DNA of 64,000 bases from CAWIVH01 sp963839475 (GTDB lineage Bacteria; Acidobacteriota; UBA6911). The notes beneath the pieces were generated by a model. That model was not told where the DNA came from. It made no database searches and worked only from the letters and a program-made list of their open reading frames with translations. Both the position numbers and the translations under genes were made by a program. Each line of letters starts with the position of its first letter. Within the stretch, counting starts at the first letter, position 1. The DNA lies in contig CAWIVH010000017.1 of assembly GCA_963839475.1 (NCBI GenBank), forward strand, positions 310,001 through 374,000, in the 5' to 3' direction. Positions 19,690 to 28,427 of the stretch are shown here, one piece after another.

Positions 19690-20789
19690 TATTGGATGAT
19701 CATGGAGTTCAGGTTGCTTGCATTGACAATGCTCACCTGCGCAGCGACCTTGCGCGCAATCTGGTCAAATGCCAATCCTCCGGGAGAGTCGGGATCGTCG
19801 AGCACAATCGGCTTTCCCGAATCGCCGCCTTTGCGTATGCCGAGATCAAGGGGCACTTCGCCCAAAAATGGGACGTTATAGCTCGCAGCAGTTTTGCCCG
19901 CGCCTCCATGGCTGAATATCTCGGTCCGGGCTTTGCATTTCGGGCACTGGAAGTAGGACATGTTTTCGACGACGCCAAGTATTTCCACACGAACCTGCTG
20001 AAACATGAGGATGGCTTTGCGCGCATCCTGCAGGGCGACATCCTGCGGCGTGCTCACCACCACCGCTCCCATCAGCGGGACGGTCTGGGTCAGGGTCAAC
20101 TGCACGTCCCCGGTTCCGGGCGGCAGATCGATGAGCAGGTAATCGAGCTCTCCCCAATCGACCTGGCGCACGAACTGCTGGATCACGCTATGCAGCATGG
20201 GGCCGCGCCAGATGACCGGCGTGTCCTCAGCGGTCAGGAATCCCATCGACATTACGCAGACACCATGCTTGGAAAGCGGTTGAATCCGGTTCTCGATGGC
20301 ATGCGGCCGCCCTGTGATGCCCAGCATCAGAGGAACGTTGGGCCCATAGACGTCCGCGTCCATCAATCCAACTTTCGCGCCGGCGTGGGCCAAGGCTGCT
20401 GCCAGGTTGACCGTCACCGTGCTCTTGCCGACGCCGCCTTTGCCGCTGCCGATAGCGATGATGTTTTTGACTCCAGGGATGGCCTGTTTTCCGGCCGCGG
20501 CGCTTCCGGCAGTTACTGAGGCGGTCATTTCGATTTCCACCTTGCGGATCCCATTCACCTTCAAAACGGCTTCCTTTGCCCAGCGCTCCATTTCAGACTT
20601 TACCGGGCAGGCGGGGGTTGTGAGTTCAATGGTGAAGCTGGCTTTCCCCGATTCCACCTTCAAGTTTTTCACGAAATTAAGTGCGACGATGTCCTTATGC
20701 AGGTCCGGATCCTGGACGCTTCGCAAGGCGTTCAACACGGCATTTTCGAGTGAGTTGAGTTCCCTTTTATTGTCGTTTTTTTCGGTCAT
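19689..20789 (-). CDS. mrp: Mrp/ApbC-family iron-sulfur carrier P-loop ATPase
   Basis: 366 residues. An N-terminal MIP18/DUF59 domain (about 10-90) is fused to a ParA-like P-loop domain, with deviant Walker A IGSGKGGVGKSTVTVN near residue 112, a switch region MDADVYGPNVPLML, and a CPKC motif (YFQCPKCKA) near residue 278 that bridges a cluster in the dimer. It transfers Fe-S clusters to target enzymes. ATG at 20789. It forms an overlapping pair with the downstream GT9. Confidence 0.93.
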   Translation of the reverse strand: MTEKNDNKRELNSLENAVLNALRSVQDPDLHKDIVALNFVKNLKVESGKASFTIELTTPACPVKSEMERWAKEAVLKVNGIRKVEIEMTASVTAGSAAAGKQAIPGVKNIIAIGSGKGGVGKSTVTVNLAAALAHAGAKVGLMDADVYGPNVPLMLGITGRPHAIENRIQPLSKHGVCVMSMGFLTAEDTPVIWRGPMLHSVIQQFVRQVDWGELDYLLIDLPPGTGDVQLTLTQTVPLMGAVVVSTPQDVALQDARKAILMFQQVRVEILGVVENMSYFQCPKCKARTEIFSHGGAGKTAASYNVPFLGEVPLDLGIRKGGDSGKPIVLDDPDSPGGLAFDQIARKVAAQVSIVNASNLNSMIIQ

Positions 20790-20862
20790 GGTCGGAAATA
20801 TATCCCGCTCTCACCGGCGTGTCAACGCGCCCTCCCAAAGGCAAAAGCGTGGTTGGAAAAGG

Positions 20863-21081
20863 CTATTTTCGAAGCAAGTAGAGGATTAGGCTCACAATCA
20901 GGCTGAATGCGAGGCAGGTAGTCAGAGGAAAATAAAACTCGAAATTGTCACGTTTAATTCGGATGTCCCCGGGAAGTTTCCCTATCCGCAGATGACTCAA
21001 AACATCTCCGTAGCTGATAAGGATACCGGCGGCCAAAAGCGCGATGCCGGCCACAATCATCATACGGCCCAGCGAATTCAT
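20863..21081 (-). CDS. Small inner-membrane protein, DUF2905 family
   Basis: 72 residues from the ATG at 21081 (AGGA just upstream); a longer frame to 21120 is open. Two membrane helices (about 7-26 and 50-69) flank the conserved LRIGKLPGDIRIKRDNFEFYF, which is the signature of DUF2905. The function of the family is unknown. It sits between ndk and mrp on the same strand. Confidence 0.85.
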   Translation of the reverse strand: MNSLGRMMIVAGIALLAAGILISYGDVLSHLRIGKLPGDIRIKRDNFEFYFPLTTCLAFSLIVSLILYLLRK

Positions 21082-21152
21082 TTCATCCTGCCGGCACGCG
21101 GATGAAACCGGAATTATCAAATGATCCGAGTTTCATCCGCGTCTCAATACGG

Positions 21153-21572
21153 TCAATTGCAGCATTCCACCTGGCTGAACCAATAGCTGGTTTCGAATGC
21201 CGCCGTTTCAGGAGCATCCGAGCCGTGCGTGGTATTGCGCTCGATGGACTGGCCAAAATCTTTGCGGATGGTTCCGGCTTCGGCCTTTTCGGGATTGGTT
21301 GCTCCCATGAGATCGCGCCATTTCTTGATCGCCCCCTCACCGGAGAGGATCATCAGCACCACCGGTCCTTCGGACATGAAGGCAGTCAAGCTGGGGAAAA
21401 AACCTTTGTCTTTGTGGACCGCATAAAAACCTTCCGCCTGTCTCACGGACATATGAACCATTTTAAGGGCGCTGATCCTTAGTCCGTTCGATTCGATCCG
21501 GTGGATGATTTCGCCGATCAGATTGCGTGCCACCCCGTCGGGCTTAATGATAGCCAGAGTCGTCTCAACCAT
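21153..21572 (-). CDS. ndk: Nucleoside diphosphate kinase
   Basis: 139 residues, full length. It moves the gamma phosphate from ATP to other NDPs through a phosphohistidine. The start METTLAIIKPDGV-type N-terminus (KPDG) and the active-site motif IERNTTHGSDAPETA (His near residue 115) are intact. ATG at 21572 overlaps the sucD stop by eight bases, so it is the third gene of a sucC-sucD-ndk operon; coupling of GTP/ATP-forming succinyl-CoA synthetase with Ndk is metabolically sensible. Confidence 0.97.
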   Translation of the reverse strand: MVETTLAIIKPDGVARNLIGEIIHRIESNGLRISALKMVHMSVRQAEGFYAVHKDKGFFPSLTAFMSEGPVVLMILSGEGAIKKWRDLMGATNPEKAEAGTIRKDFGQSIERNTTHGSDAPETAAFETSYWFSQVECCN

Positions 21573-22449
21573 GTACTTTCTCCCTCATCGCTTGGACCAT
21601 GCCATCGCCAATATCGGCAGGGCTGGTAACCACATGAATTCCGCAGGCTTTCATCGCCGCGATTTTCTCTGCGGCGGTGCCCTTGCCGCCGGAAATGATC
21701 GCGCCGGCATGCCCCATGCGCCTTCCCGGTGGCGCTGTCTGGCCGGCAATGAAACCCACGACCGGCTTTTTCACGTTTTCTTGGATATATCGCGAGGCTT
21801 CCTCTTCGGCGGTTCCGCCGATTTCCCCCATCATGACGATACCCTCGGTCTCCGGATCCTCGTTGAACAGCTTAAGGGCATCCAGGAAGTTGGTGCCGAT
21901 GATTGGGTCGCCGCCGATCCCGATGCAGGTGGACTGGCCCAGGTTGCGTTCGGTGAGCTGCCATACCCCTTCATAGGTCAAAGTGCCGCTTCGGGAGACC
22001 ACCCCGATATTGCCTTCCTTGAATATCCTTCCGGGCATGATGCCGATTTTGCATTTTCCCGGCGATATGATTCCCGGGCAGTTCGGACCGATCAGCCTGC
22101 TTTTGGAACGGGAAAGCAGCGATGATGCCCGCACCATGTCGAGGGTCGGAACCCCTTCCGTGATGCAGACAATCAACGGAATCTCGGCCGAAGCGGCCTC
22201 CATCACGGCGTCGGCAGCAAACGGCGGAGGGACGAAAATGACGGTTGCATTGGCGCCCTCCTTCGCCACAGCTTCGGCGACGGTGTTGAAAACCGGGATG
22301 CCTTCGTGAAGTGATCCACCCTTGCCCGGTGTAACTCCGGCCACAACATGGGTGCCGTACGCGATGCACTGCTGGGCATGGAATGCGCCTTCCCGGCCGG
22401 TAATTCCCTGCACTACGAGCCTTGTATTTTTATCTACGAGTATAGCCAA
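21565..22449 (-). CDS. sucD: Succinyl-CoA synthetase alpha subunit (ADP/GDP-forming)
   Basis: 294 residues. The N-terminal CoA-binding Rossmann fold includes VQGITGREGAFHAQ, and the catalytic phosphohistidine lies in GHAGAIISGG near residue 250. With SucC it makes succinate and ATP or GTP from succinyl-CoA in the TCA cycle. The start is TTG at 22449, supported by AAGGAG at a six- to seven-base spacing. It follows sucC by 14 bases. Confidence 0.97.
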   Translation of the reverse strand: MAILVDKNTRLVVQGITGREGAFHAQQCIAYGTHVVAGVTPGKGGSLHEGIPVFNTVAEAVAKEGANATVIFVPPPFAADAVMEAASAEIPLIVCITEGVPTLDMVRASSLLSRSKSRLIGPNCPGIISPGKCKIGIMPGRIFKEGNIGVVSRSGTLTYEGVWQLTERNLGQSTCIGIGGDPIIGTNFLDALKLFNEDPETEGIVMMGEIGGTAEEEASRYIQENVKKPVVGFIAGQTAPPGRRMGHAGAIISGGKGTAAEKIAAMKACGIHVVTSPADIGDGMVQAMREKVHG

Positions 22450-22463
22450 CGGAATTCTCCTTA

Positions 22464-23621
22464 TTAGTTCGCCAAGGCGACCACTTTGTCCGCCGCATCT
22501 TTCATGCTGGAAGCGACCGTGAATTTCAGGCCCGAATTGCGCAGTATTTCCTGTCCCTGCTCCACATTCGTGCCCTCCAGCCGGACCACTACCGGAATTT
22601 TGATTCCAATCGACTTTGCGGCTTCAACCACGCCGGCAGCCACAACATCGCATCTCATGATTCCGCCAAAAATATTGATCAGGACCGCTCGAACGTTCCC
22701 GTCACCGAGCAGTATCTGGAATGCATTCCGCACCTGCTCCGTGGTGGCGCCCCCACCGACGTCCAGGAAGTTGGCCGGGTTGCCGCCGGCCAACTTGATG
22801 ATGTCCATGGTCGCCATGGCCAACCCGGCGCCATTCACCATGCAGCCGATGTTGCCGTCCAGGCGAATATAATTGATGCCATACCGCGAAGCCTGGATCT
22901 CAAGCGGATCTTCTTCATAGAAATCGCGCAGTTCCATGAGATCCTTGTGACGGTAAAGCGCATTGTCGTCCAGGTTTATTTTTGCATCCAGGGCATAGAG
23001 CTTCCCATCTTCAGTCTGCAGGAAGGGGTTGATCTCAACCAGCGATGCGTCCGTACCCTCGAATGCCCGATAAAGAGCGGCAATAATCTTGGTAGCCGGT
23101 CCGAAAAGCTCACCGGTCAAGCCGAGCCTGAAGGCAAGGTTTTTTGCGTTGAAAGGCTGGAAACCGATGGCCGGGTTTATGTATTCCTTGTAGATCAGTT
23201 CGGGGGTCTCCGCGGCAACCTTTTCGATGTCCATTCCGCCCGCCGGTGAGGCCATGATAACCGGACACTGGGTGGCGCGATCGATGACAATTCCGAGGTA
23301 GAATTCCTTTTTGATCGCCAGACCTTCCTCAATCAACACCCGCCTGACTTTCCGGCCCTCCGGACCAGTCTGGTGGGTGATGAGAGTCATTCCGATCATT
23401 TTCTCCGCCAACTGTTCAGCTTCGAACGGATTGGCAGCCAGTTTGACTCCGCCGCCTTTGCCCCGGCCGCCGGCATGTATCTGCGCCTTGACCACAACCG
23501 TGCCGCCGAACTTGCGAGCGATTTCGTAGGCTTCGTAAGGGCTTGTGGCAACTTCCCCGCGGGGAATCGGCACTCCATATTGGGCCAGGATTTTCTTTGC
23601 CTGAAATTCGTGGATTTTCAC
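22464..23621 (-). CDS. sucC: Succinyl-CoA synthetase beta subunit
   Basis: 385 residues from the GTG at 23621, chosen because AGGA lies nine bases upstream and the family N-terminus (VKIHEFQAKKILAQYG) begins there; the frame is open to 23651. An ATP-grasp domain (VVVKAQIHAGGRGKGGGVKL) is followed by the C-terminal ligase domain with FLDVGGGA and NIFGGIMRCD. It is the nucleotide-binding partner of SucD. A promoter is visible at 23730-23758. Confidence 0.97.
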   Translation of the reverse strand: MKIHEFQAKKILAQYGVPIPRGEVATSPYEAYEIARKFGGTVVVKAQIHAGGRGKGGGVKLAANPFEAEQLAEKMIGMTLITHQTGPEGRKVRRVLIEEGLAIKKEFYLGIVIDRATQCPVIMASPAGGMDIEKVAAETPELIYKEYINPAIGFQPFNAKNLAFRLGLTGELFGPATKIIAALYRAFEGTDASLVEINPFLQTEDGKLYALDAKINLDDNALYRHKDLMELRDFYEEDPLEIQASRYGINYIRLDGNIGCMVNGAGLAMATMDIIKLAGGNPANFLDVGGGATTEQVRNAFQILLGDGNVRAVLINIFGGIMRCDVVAAGVVEAAKSIGIKIPVVVRLEGTNVEQGQEILRNSGLKFTVASSMKDAADKVVALAN

Positions 23622-23729
23622 TGGAACTTCCTCATCCCCGGAGTATCCCACCTACGGATCCCGGGAAAAGAAATGAGAACATTGCAGTTTCTGCCCCGGG
23701 CCGGTAGGGCGGCCCAGAGAGAACCCATT

Positions 23730-23758
23730 ATGATATTTCACAGAAAAGTCGGAGGCAA
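23730..23758 (-). promoter_or_regulatory. Sigma-70 promoter of sucC-sucD-ndk
   Basis: On the minus strand, TTGCCT (23753-23758), 17-base spacer, TATCAT (23730-23735). It is about 110 bases upstream of the sucC GTG, close to the end of the preceding gene. Confidence 0.55.
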
Positions 23759-23792
23759 CGGAAATCGAGGAAATTGCCAGGGGATGGCGGCT

Positions 23793-24734
23793 TCAGTGCC
23801 GCCGGAAAACAATTCTTCGGATGTCGGGCCAGAATTCCTGAAGCTGGTTTACCACTCCCGAGAAGATAACCTGCCGGTTGCCTTCGCGAACGCCATCGCC
23901 GGCCACCGTGAAACGTTCAGGCATCCACATAATAGCGGTCATGCTCGACACGTAGTAGGATCCAAGTGTTGCGATGGCGAACCGCCTTTTCCCTTCATTG
24001 TTGTATGTGATGAAGCCGTAGAGAAATGCATGCCGCATCCGGCCGAGAATCGTACTTTCGGAACTACGAACGTATCGTGGCTCCTGTCCCAGAAGGGCGC
24101 ACATGCCGGATTGCACCGACCCTTGCACGAGTCCCGCCCCATAGCGTGAGGCTACTCTCCGGCCATACCCTTCCATCCCACCGCCCCATTCCTGAGGCTG
24201 GCCCGTCATCTGATCCATGCTGGCGGAAAACATAGGGGCGATCACTGCTGCGGGTGTAGTAAAATTCTGGTTTAAGTAGAAGTGCCAGCGCTCTTTGCCG
24301 GTAAGGGGGGCATAGTTTATCGGATCAGCATTGCCGATTCCGGTGATAGCGTTTACCTTCAAAGCTGCCGGGTCGGCCTTTTTTCCCGCCGCGAGATTTT
24401 CTTGAATCGCGGGCCCGGTTTCCTGCCAGAGAACCAGAGTGTTTGAAGCGGGCAAAATACCCGAAGTATCCGATTCCTGGTTCGCACCTTTCTCATCCGA
24501 TCTGGAGTCGAGCCGAGTTGACGGACTTTCGACCGTTTCGGAGCCATCGATGGCCGCCTGCATTTTCTGGGATGCCGGATCGATCTCCTGACGAGTGTCG
24601 GCTCCTTGCAACCGAGTTTGCCCCATGCCGTTGGAATTGATAATGAGCATGGCAAAGCTAAAACAAAGCCATGCCAAACCCGGCCGGGTTTTTGCGTAGA
24701 TCGAATACTCAAAACCTTCCCTGCAGAATGCCAT
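23793..24734 (-). CDS. Exported protein of unknown function
   Basis: 313 residues. A hydrophobic stretch at about 19-35 (GLAWLCFSFAMLIINSNG) serves as a signal or anchor. A low-complexity, Ser/Gln-rich linker (about 40-110) precedes a conserved-looking domain of about 190 residues rich in Gly and aromatic residues (WGGGMEGYGRRVASRYGAG; ARG-poor ending RRIVFRRH). I do not recognise a named domain. The pattern of alternating glycine and aromatic residues would suit a membrane-associated or beta-barrel-linked domain, but that is inference. It stands alone upstream of sucC. Confidence 0.65.
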   Translation of the reverse strand: MAFCREGFEYSIYAKTRPGLAWLCFSFAMLIINSNGMGQTRLQGADTRQEIDPASQKMQAAIDGSETVESPSTRLDSRSDEKGANQESDTSGILPASNTLVLWQETGPAIQENLAAGKKADPAALKVNAITGIGNADPINYAPLTGKERWHFYLNQNFTTPAAVIAPMFSASMDQMTGQPQEWGGGMEGYGRRVASRYGAGLVQGSVQSGMCALLGQEPRYVRSSESTILGRMRHAFLYGFITYNNEGKRRFAIATLGSYYVSSMTAIMWMPERFTVAGDGVREGNRQVIFSGVVNQLQEFWPDIRRIVFRRH

Positions 24735-25106
24735 CCAGCCTCCGATATCCGAATGAAGGTATAAGCGCGAGTAGCAAAGAATAGCACAGAGTCCCCGCCA
24801 AATCTGGCCGATTTGTGAGATTCGGCTACTGGCTTAATACGAAAGGTCTTCACCGGCTGTTTCAGATCCTCGACGAGGAATTGCCGATCCGACCTACGGC
24901 GCCCTTCCTCATGCTTGCGACGCCCTGTGAAAATTTTCCGTAGCCCGGGCTGGAACTTCCAACGGATGACTGCCCTTCCCTAGCTTTATCAGGGTGGGAC
25001 CGAGGCAATACCCATTGCCGCCACAGGTATGTAAAACCAGGTACTGAATATTGTCCCTGATCCTGGTTCTCGTGCCCCAATTTTGCGAGTATCATCATCC
25101 CCGAGG
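24735..25106. other. Intergenic region, no gene seen
   Basis: 372 bases between two minus-strand genes. I see no convincing frame, RNA gene or terminator; it must contain the start signals of the exported protein gene. Confidence 0.5.
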
Positions 25107-26528
25107 CTAAGGAAATATCTTCCCGGGGTTCAGAATACCATTGGGATCAAATACGCTCCGGATCTGCCGCTGCAGGGCCATCTGAGCGTCATCGATTGCC
25201 ATGGGAAGATATTTCCTGCGGATAGCACCAATGCCATGCTCTCCAGTGATGGTTCCGCCCAGCGAAAGCGCGAGACGATAGATTCCTTCCTGAACCGGCG
25301 GCAGTGTTGCAGTCCAGAGATCCAAAGACATTTTGTCCTTCAGGACGTTCACATGGACATTACCATCGCCGGCATGCCCGAAACTCACGATGCGCACTGA
25401 ATATTGCAGGGCAATTTCCTTTATCCCGCGCAGTAGATCCGGGATGTTGGCGCGCGGCACGACCACATCTTCCATGTGATTTACCGGGCTTTCGCGTTTG
25501 AGCGACTCTATGATTTTGCGCCTCACCTCCCACAGCCGGTCCCGGGTGGGCCTGTCCTGGGCTACAAGCCCATCCAGGGCGCCATGCTTCAGGCAGAGGT
25601 CGCTGACCACCTCGTAATCCGCATCAATGGCTTCCTGAACATTGCCATCGAGTTGAATAAGCAAATGGGCAGCAGCATCGTGGAAAGGAGCCTCCCTTCC
25701 GAGCAGTCTTTCCACCGCCAGGATGCTATCGCGCTCCATGAATTCAATCGTGGTTGGCAGTATGCGATGGGCGATGATATCTGAAACTGTATCGGCGGCC
25801 GCCTGAAAGTCAGGGAAAGGCACGAGCAGGTCGATTTGCACTTTGGGCAGCGGAATCAGCCGCAGGATAATTTTCGTGACAACGGCCAATGTGCCCTCGG
25901 AGCCTATCAACAGTTGGATGATGTTGTAGCCGGTTACATTCTTAACCAGTTTTCCGCCGGTCTGAATAATCTCCCCGGAGGGAAGCACCGCCTCCAGGCC
26001 GCACACGTAATCCTTCGTGATGCCGTACTTCACGGCCCGGGGGCCTCCAGCTCCCTCGGCAATGTTTCCCCCAATGGTGCAGGAATCCAGGCTGGCCGGG
26101 TCAGGCGGATAATAAAGTCCCTCTGCCTCGACCGCCCGATGGATATTTCCGGTTATCACACCAGGCTCGACCGTGACCATCAGGTTTTTCTTGTCAATCT
26201 CCAGAATTCGATCCATCTTCTCCAGCGAAAGGACGATTCCGCCCAGCATGGGAACGGCGCCGCCGCTCAATCCATAACCCGCGCCGCGAGGGGTAACGGG
26301 GATGAATTCCCTCTGGGCCAGCTTGAAAATATCCGAAACCTGGATAGCATTGCCCGCGCGCACAACAACCTCCGGATTGGCACGCAGCCCAAAAACTTCA
26401 TCGTGGCCGTACTTCTCGATGGCTTCGTCGTCGACCAATACCTTGCCGTCCCCTGCAATCCTGCGGAGTTCCGAGAGGATCCGATCGTCGACCTTGTTGT
26501 AATGATTCGATTTCACTCTTGCCTCCAT
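25107..26528 (-). CDS. FAD-linked 2-hydroxyacid oxidase (GlcD/D-lactate dehydrogenase type)
   Basis: 473 residues. An N-terminal PCMH-type FAD-binding domain (about 40-220; PRGAGYGLSGGAVPMLGG, SLDSCTIGGNIAEGAGGPRA) is followed by a C-terminal FAD-oxidase domain with SFGHAGDGNVHVNV and the closing GTITGEHGIGAIRRKYL and DPNGILNPGKIFP. Such enzymes oxidise glycolate, D-lactate or a similar 2-hydroxyacid, passing electrons to quinone or partner subunits. No GlcE or GlcF partner is adjacent, so the single-gene D-lactate or D-2-hydroxyglutarate type is more likely than the three-subunit glycolate oxidase. Confidence 0.9.
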   Translation of the reverse strand: MEARVKSNHYNKVDDRILSELRRIAGDGKVLVDDEAIEKYGHDEVFGLRANPEVVVRAGNAIQVSDIFKLAQREFIPVTPRGAGYGLSGGAVPMLGGIVLSLEKMDRILEIDKKNLMVTVEPGVITGNIHRAVEAEGLYYPPDPASLDSCTIGGNIAEGAGGPRAVKYGITKDYVCGLEAVLPSGEIIQTGGKLVKNVTGYNIIQLLIGSEGTLAVVTKIILRLIPLPKVQIDLLVPFPDFQAAADTVSDIIAHRILPTTIEFMERDSILAVERLLGREAPFHDAAAHLLIQLDGNVQEAIDADYEVVSDLCLKHGALDGLVAQDRPTRDRLWEVRRKIIESLKRESPVNHMEDVVVPRANIPDLLRGIKEIALQYSVRIVSFGHAGDGNVHVNVLKDKMSLDLWTATLPPVQEGIYRLALSLGGTITGEHGIGAIRRKYLPMAIDDAQMALQRQIRSVFDPNGILNPGKIFP

Positions 26529-26571
26529 AAATCATGATGCCCGCTTACGGCGGATCATTCATAATAGAACC

Positions 26572-26928
26572 ATGACTGCTAAAAACATCGATGAATATCT
26601 GCGCAACATCGAAGAGCCCCAAAAGAGCACGCTGGAAGCTCTCCGGAAAATGATCCTGGAAATTCTTCCTGAAGCAGAACAATGCCTCAGCTATGGGGTC
26701 CCGACTTTTAAGGTGAGTGGCAAAGGGATCGCAGGTTTTGCAGCCTACAAAAATCATTGCTCCTATTTTCCGATGAGCGGAACGGTCTTGAATCAGCTGG
26801 GGAATCAGCTCGCAAAGTATAAGACCAGCAAAGGCGCGCTGCAGTTTGCGGTTGACAAGCCACTACCCAAAGTGTTGGTCAAAAAGCTGATCCAATTGAG
26901 GCTCTTGCGGGCCTTTCCTAAAAAGTGA
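26572..26928 (+). CDS. DUF1801 / YdhG-like small protein
   Basis: 118 residues. The pattern IDEYLRNIEEPQKSTLEALRKMI, CLSYGVPTFKV and the C-terminal basic KLIQLRLLRAFPKK matches the DUF1801 (YdhG) fold, a small domain sometimes described as iron-chaperone-like. Its function is not established. It is divergent from the FAD oxidase, with 43 bases between starts. Confidence 0.85.
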   Translation: MTAKNIDEYLRNIEEPQKSTLEALRKMILEILPEAEQCLSYGVPTFKVSGKGIAGFAAYKNHCSYFPMSGTVLNQLGNQLAKYKTSKGALQFAVDKPLPKVLVKKLIQLRLLRAFPKK

Positions 26929-26988
26929 CGGAGTCAGGCGCCGGAGCCAAAGCCTGCCCAAGCCTGCCGACGAATACTCCAAGCGGGA

Positions 26989-28323
26989 TCACAGACCCTT
27001 GATCCTCCATCCTTTCCGGTATGTACGCCGCACATAAGCCGTCGCTTCGCGCGAGTTAATGAATTTCAAACCCCGGGGATCCCACTCCAGAGTCTTCCCG
27101 GCAAAGCGCGTGGCGAGCGGCCCGAGCAGAACGGCTTCCGTCAGCGGCCCGGAGTAATCAAATGCGGCAGATGTTTTCCCCTTGCCGAGGATTGTATCGA
27201 CAAACTGATGGTAATGGTCGTCGGTTTCTATTTTAGGCAAAGCATATTCGCGGAACTGTTCCTGGGGTAGAAGAACTGGCATGGCGACGTGTCCCAGCAC
27301 CATGATTCCTTTCGTCCCGATGAATATGGATCCTTGCGCCGGCATTTTCACGGAGCGAACCAGTGCCGTTATGTTTTCCGGTGGTCGTTGGTCTCCGTCA
27401 AACCAGTGGATCTTTACGCCATCTCCTTCGGTATAAGGCGTCGCCGGAAAAGTGTAGGTGATCATGGAATTGATTGCCCAGTTGTGTCGGGTCGGCCCGG
27501 GTCCATCCGACCGGACGGTTCCGGGTGCACTCAATTGGAGTGCGGCGAAAATGGGATCGTAGATGTGGCAGCCCATATCGCCAAAGGTGGCCGTGCCGAA
27601 ATCGATCCGCTTGCGCCAGTTTTCAGGATGATAATAGCCATTCAGATAGGGACGCTTTTCAGCCACTCCAATCCACTGCTCCCAATCCAGGGTAGCTGGA
27701 ACCGGATCGGAACGATCGGGGAGAGGATCGGGATCGCCCCACTTCTTGTTGCTCCAGGCGTAGACTTCGCGGATTTTGCCGATGGCACCATTTTGAATAA
27801 CATGAACCGCTGTTTTATATTCGGCGCTCGAGTGCCTCTGGATCCCCATTTGAGAGACGAGTCGTTTTTTTTGGGCGGCCGCGGTTAACCGCCTCGATTC
27901 GAAAATGTCGTGCGTCAGCGGCTTCTGGACATATACATGCAGACCGGAATCCATGGCCAGCATTGCCATCGGAGCGTGCATATGGTCCGGGGTTCCGATG
28001 CAGAGTGCGTCCAGGTTTTTCTTTTCTCGTTCCAGCATCTTCCGCCAATCCGGATAGACCTTCGCATCCGGGTAGCGGTGCTGGACTCTCTCCAGCCGGG
28101 TAGAATCCACCTCGGCCACGGCTATTAGCTTCGCCCCGGGATGGGTGCAAATGCCATCGAGTGTGGAAAACGCCATCCCGTCGGCACCGCAGCTGGCGAC
28201 CCTCACCCTATTGGTAGGAGGCGCAGAAATCAGGTTTTGGATGAAAGCGGGTGCCAGCATTCCTGCGCTCAAAGAATGCCTGAGAAAAGCCCTGCGACCA
28301 GTTGCCGTCTTGGAGTTCACCAT
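26989..28323 (-). CDS. Exported Gfo/Idh/MocA-family oxidoreductase
   Basis: 444 residues from the ATG at 28323 (GAGGAA upstream); the frame is open to 28386. A twin-arginine leader (TGRRAFLRHSLSAGMLAPAF) precedes a Rossmann NAD(P) domain and the Gfo/Idh C-terminal domain. The catalytic-type motif is VQKPLTHDIFESRRL, equivalent to the EKP lysine motif but with Gln in place of Glu. These enzymes oxidise or reduce sugar hydroxyls at C3 or nearby. Export by Tat with bound cofactor is inferred. Its neighbours (PQQ-type propeller, GH2, DUF1080) suggest periplasmic sugar oxidation. Confidence 0.88.
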   Translation of the reverse strand: MVNSKTATGRRAFLRHSLSAGMLAPAFIQNLISAPPTNRVRVASCGADGMAFSTLDGICTHPGAKLIAVAEVDSTRLERVQHRYPDAKVYPDWRKMLEREKKNLDALCIGTPDHMHAPMAMLAMDSGLHVYVQKPLTHDIFESRRLTAAAQKKRLVSQMGIQRHSSAEYKTAVHVIQNGAIGKIREVYAWSNKKWGDPDPLPDRSDPVPATLDWEQWIGVAEKRPYLNGYYHPENWRKRIDFGTATFGDMGCHIYDPIFAALQLSAPGTVRSDGPGPTRHNWAINSMITYTFPATPYTEGDGVKIHWFDGDQRPPENITALVRSVKMPAQGSIFIGTKGIMVLGHVAMPVLLPQEQFREYALPKIETDDHYHQFVDTILGKGKTSAAFDYSGPLTEAVLLGPLATRFAGKTLEWDPRGLKFINSREATAYVRRTYRKGWRIKGL

Positions 28324-28427
28324 GTTCCTCTTTCCTCCGGCCTTCGGGACCGGACCCGAAACGAAAAGCAGCGTCAAGCCGCACACTCCATACTATAATC
28401 CCTCGATCCATTCAGAGGTGCCGCAAT

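Noticed and set aside
19692..20519. 275-residue plus-strand frame
   Set aside because: Complement of mrp.
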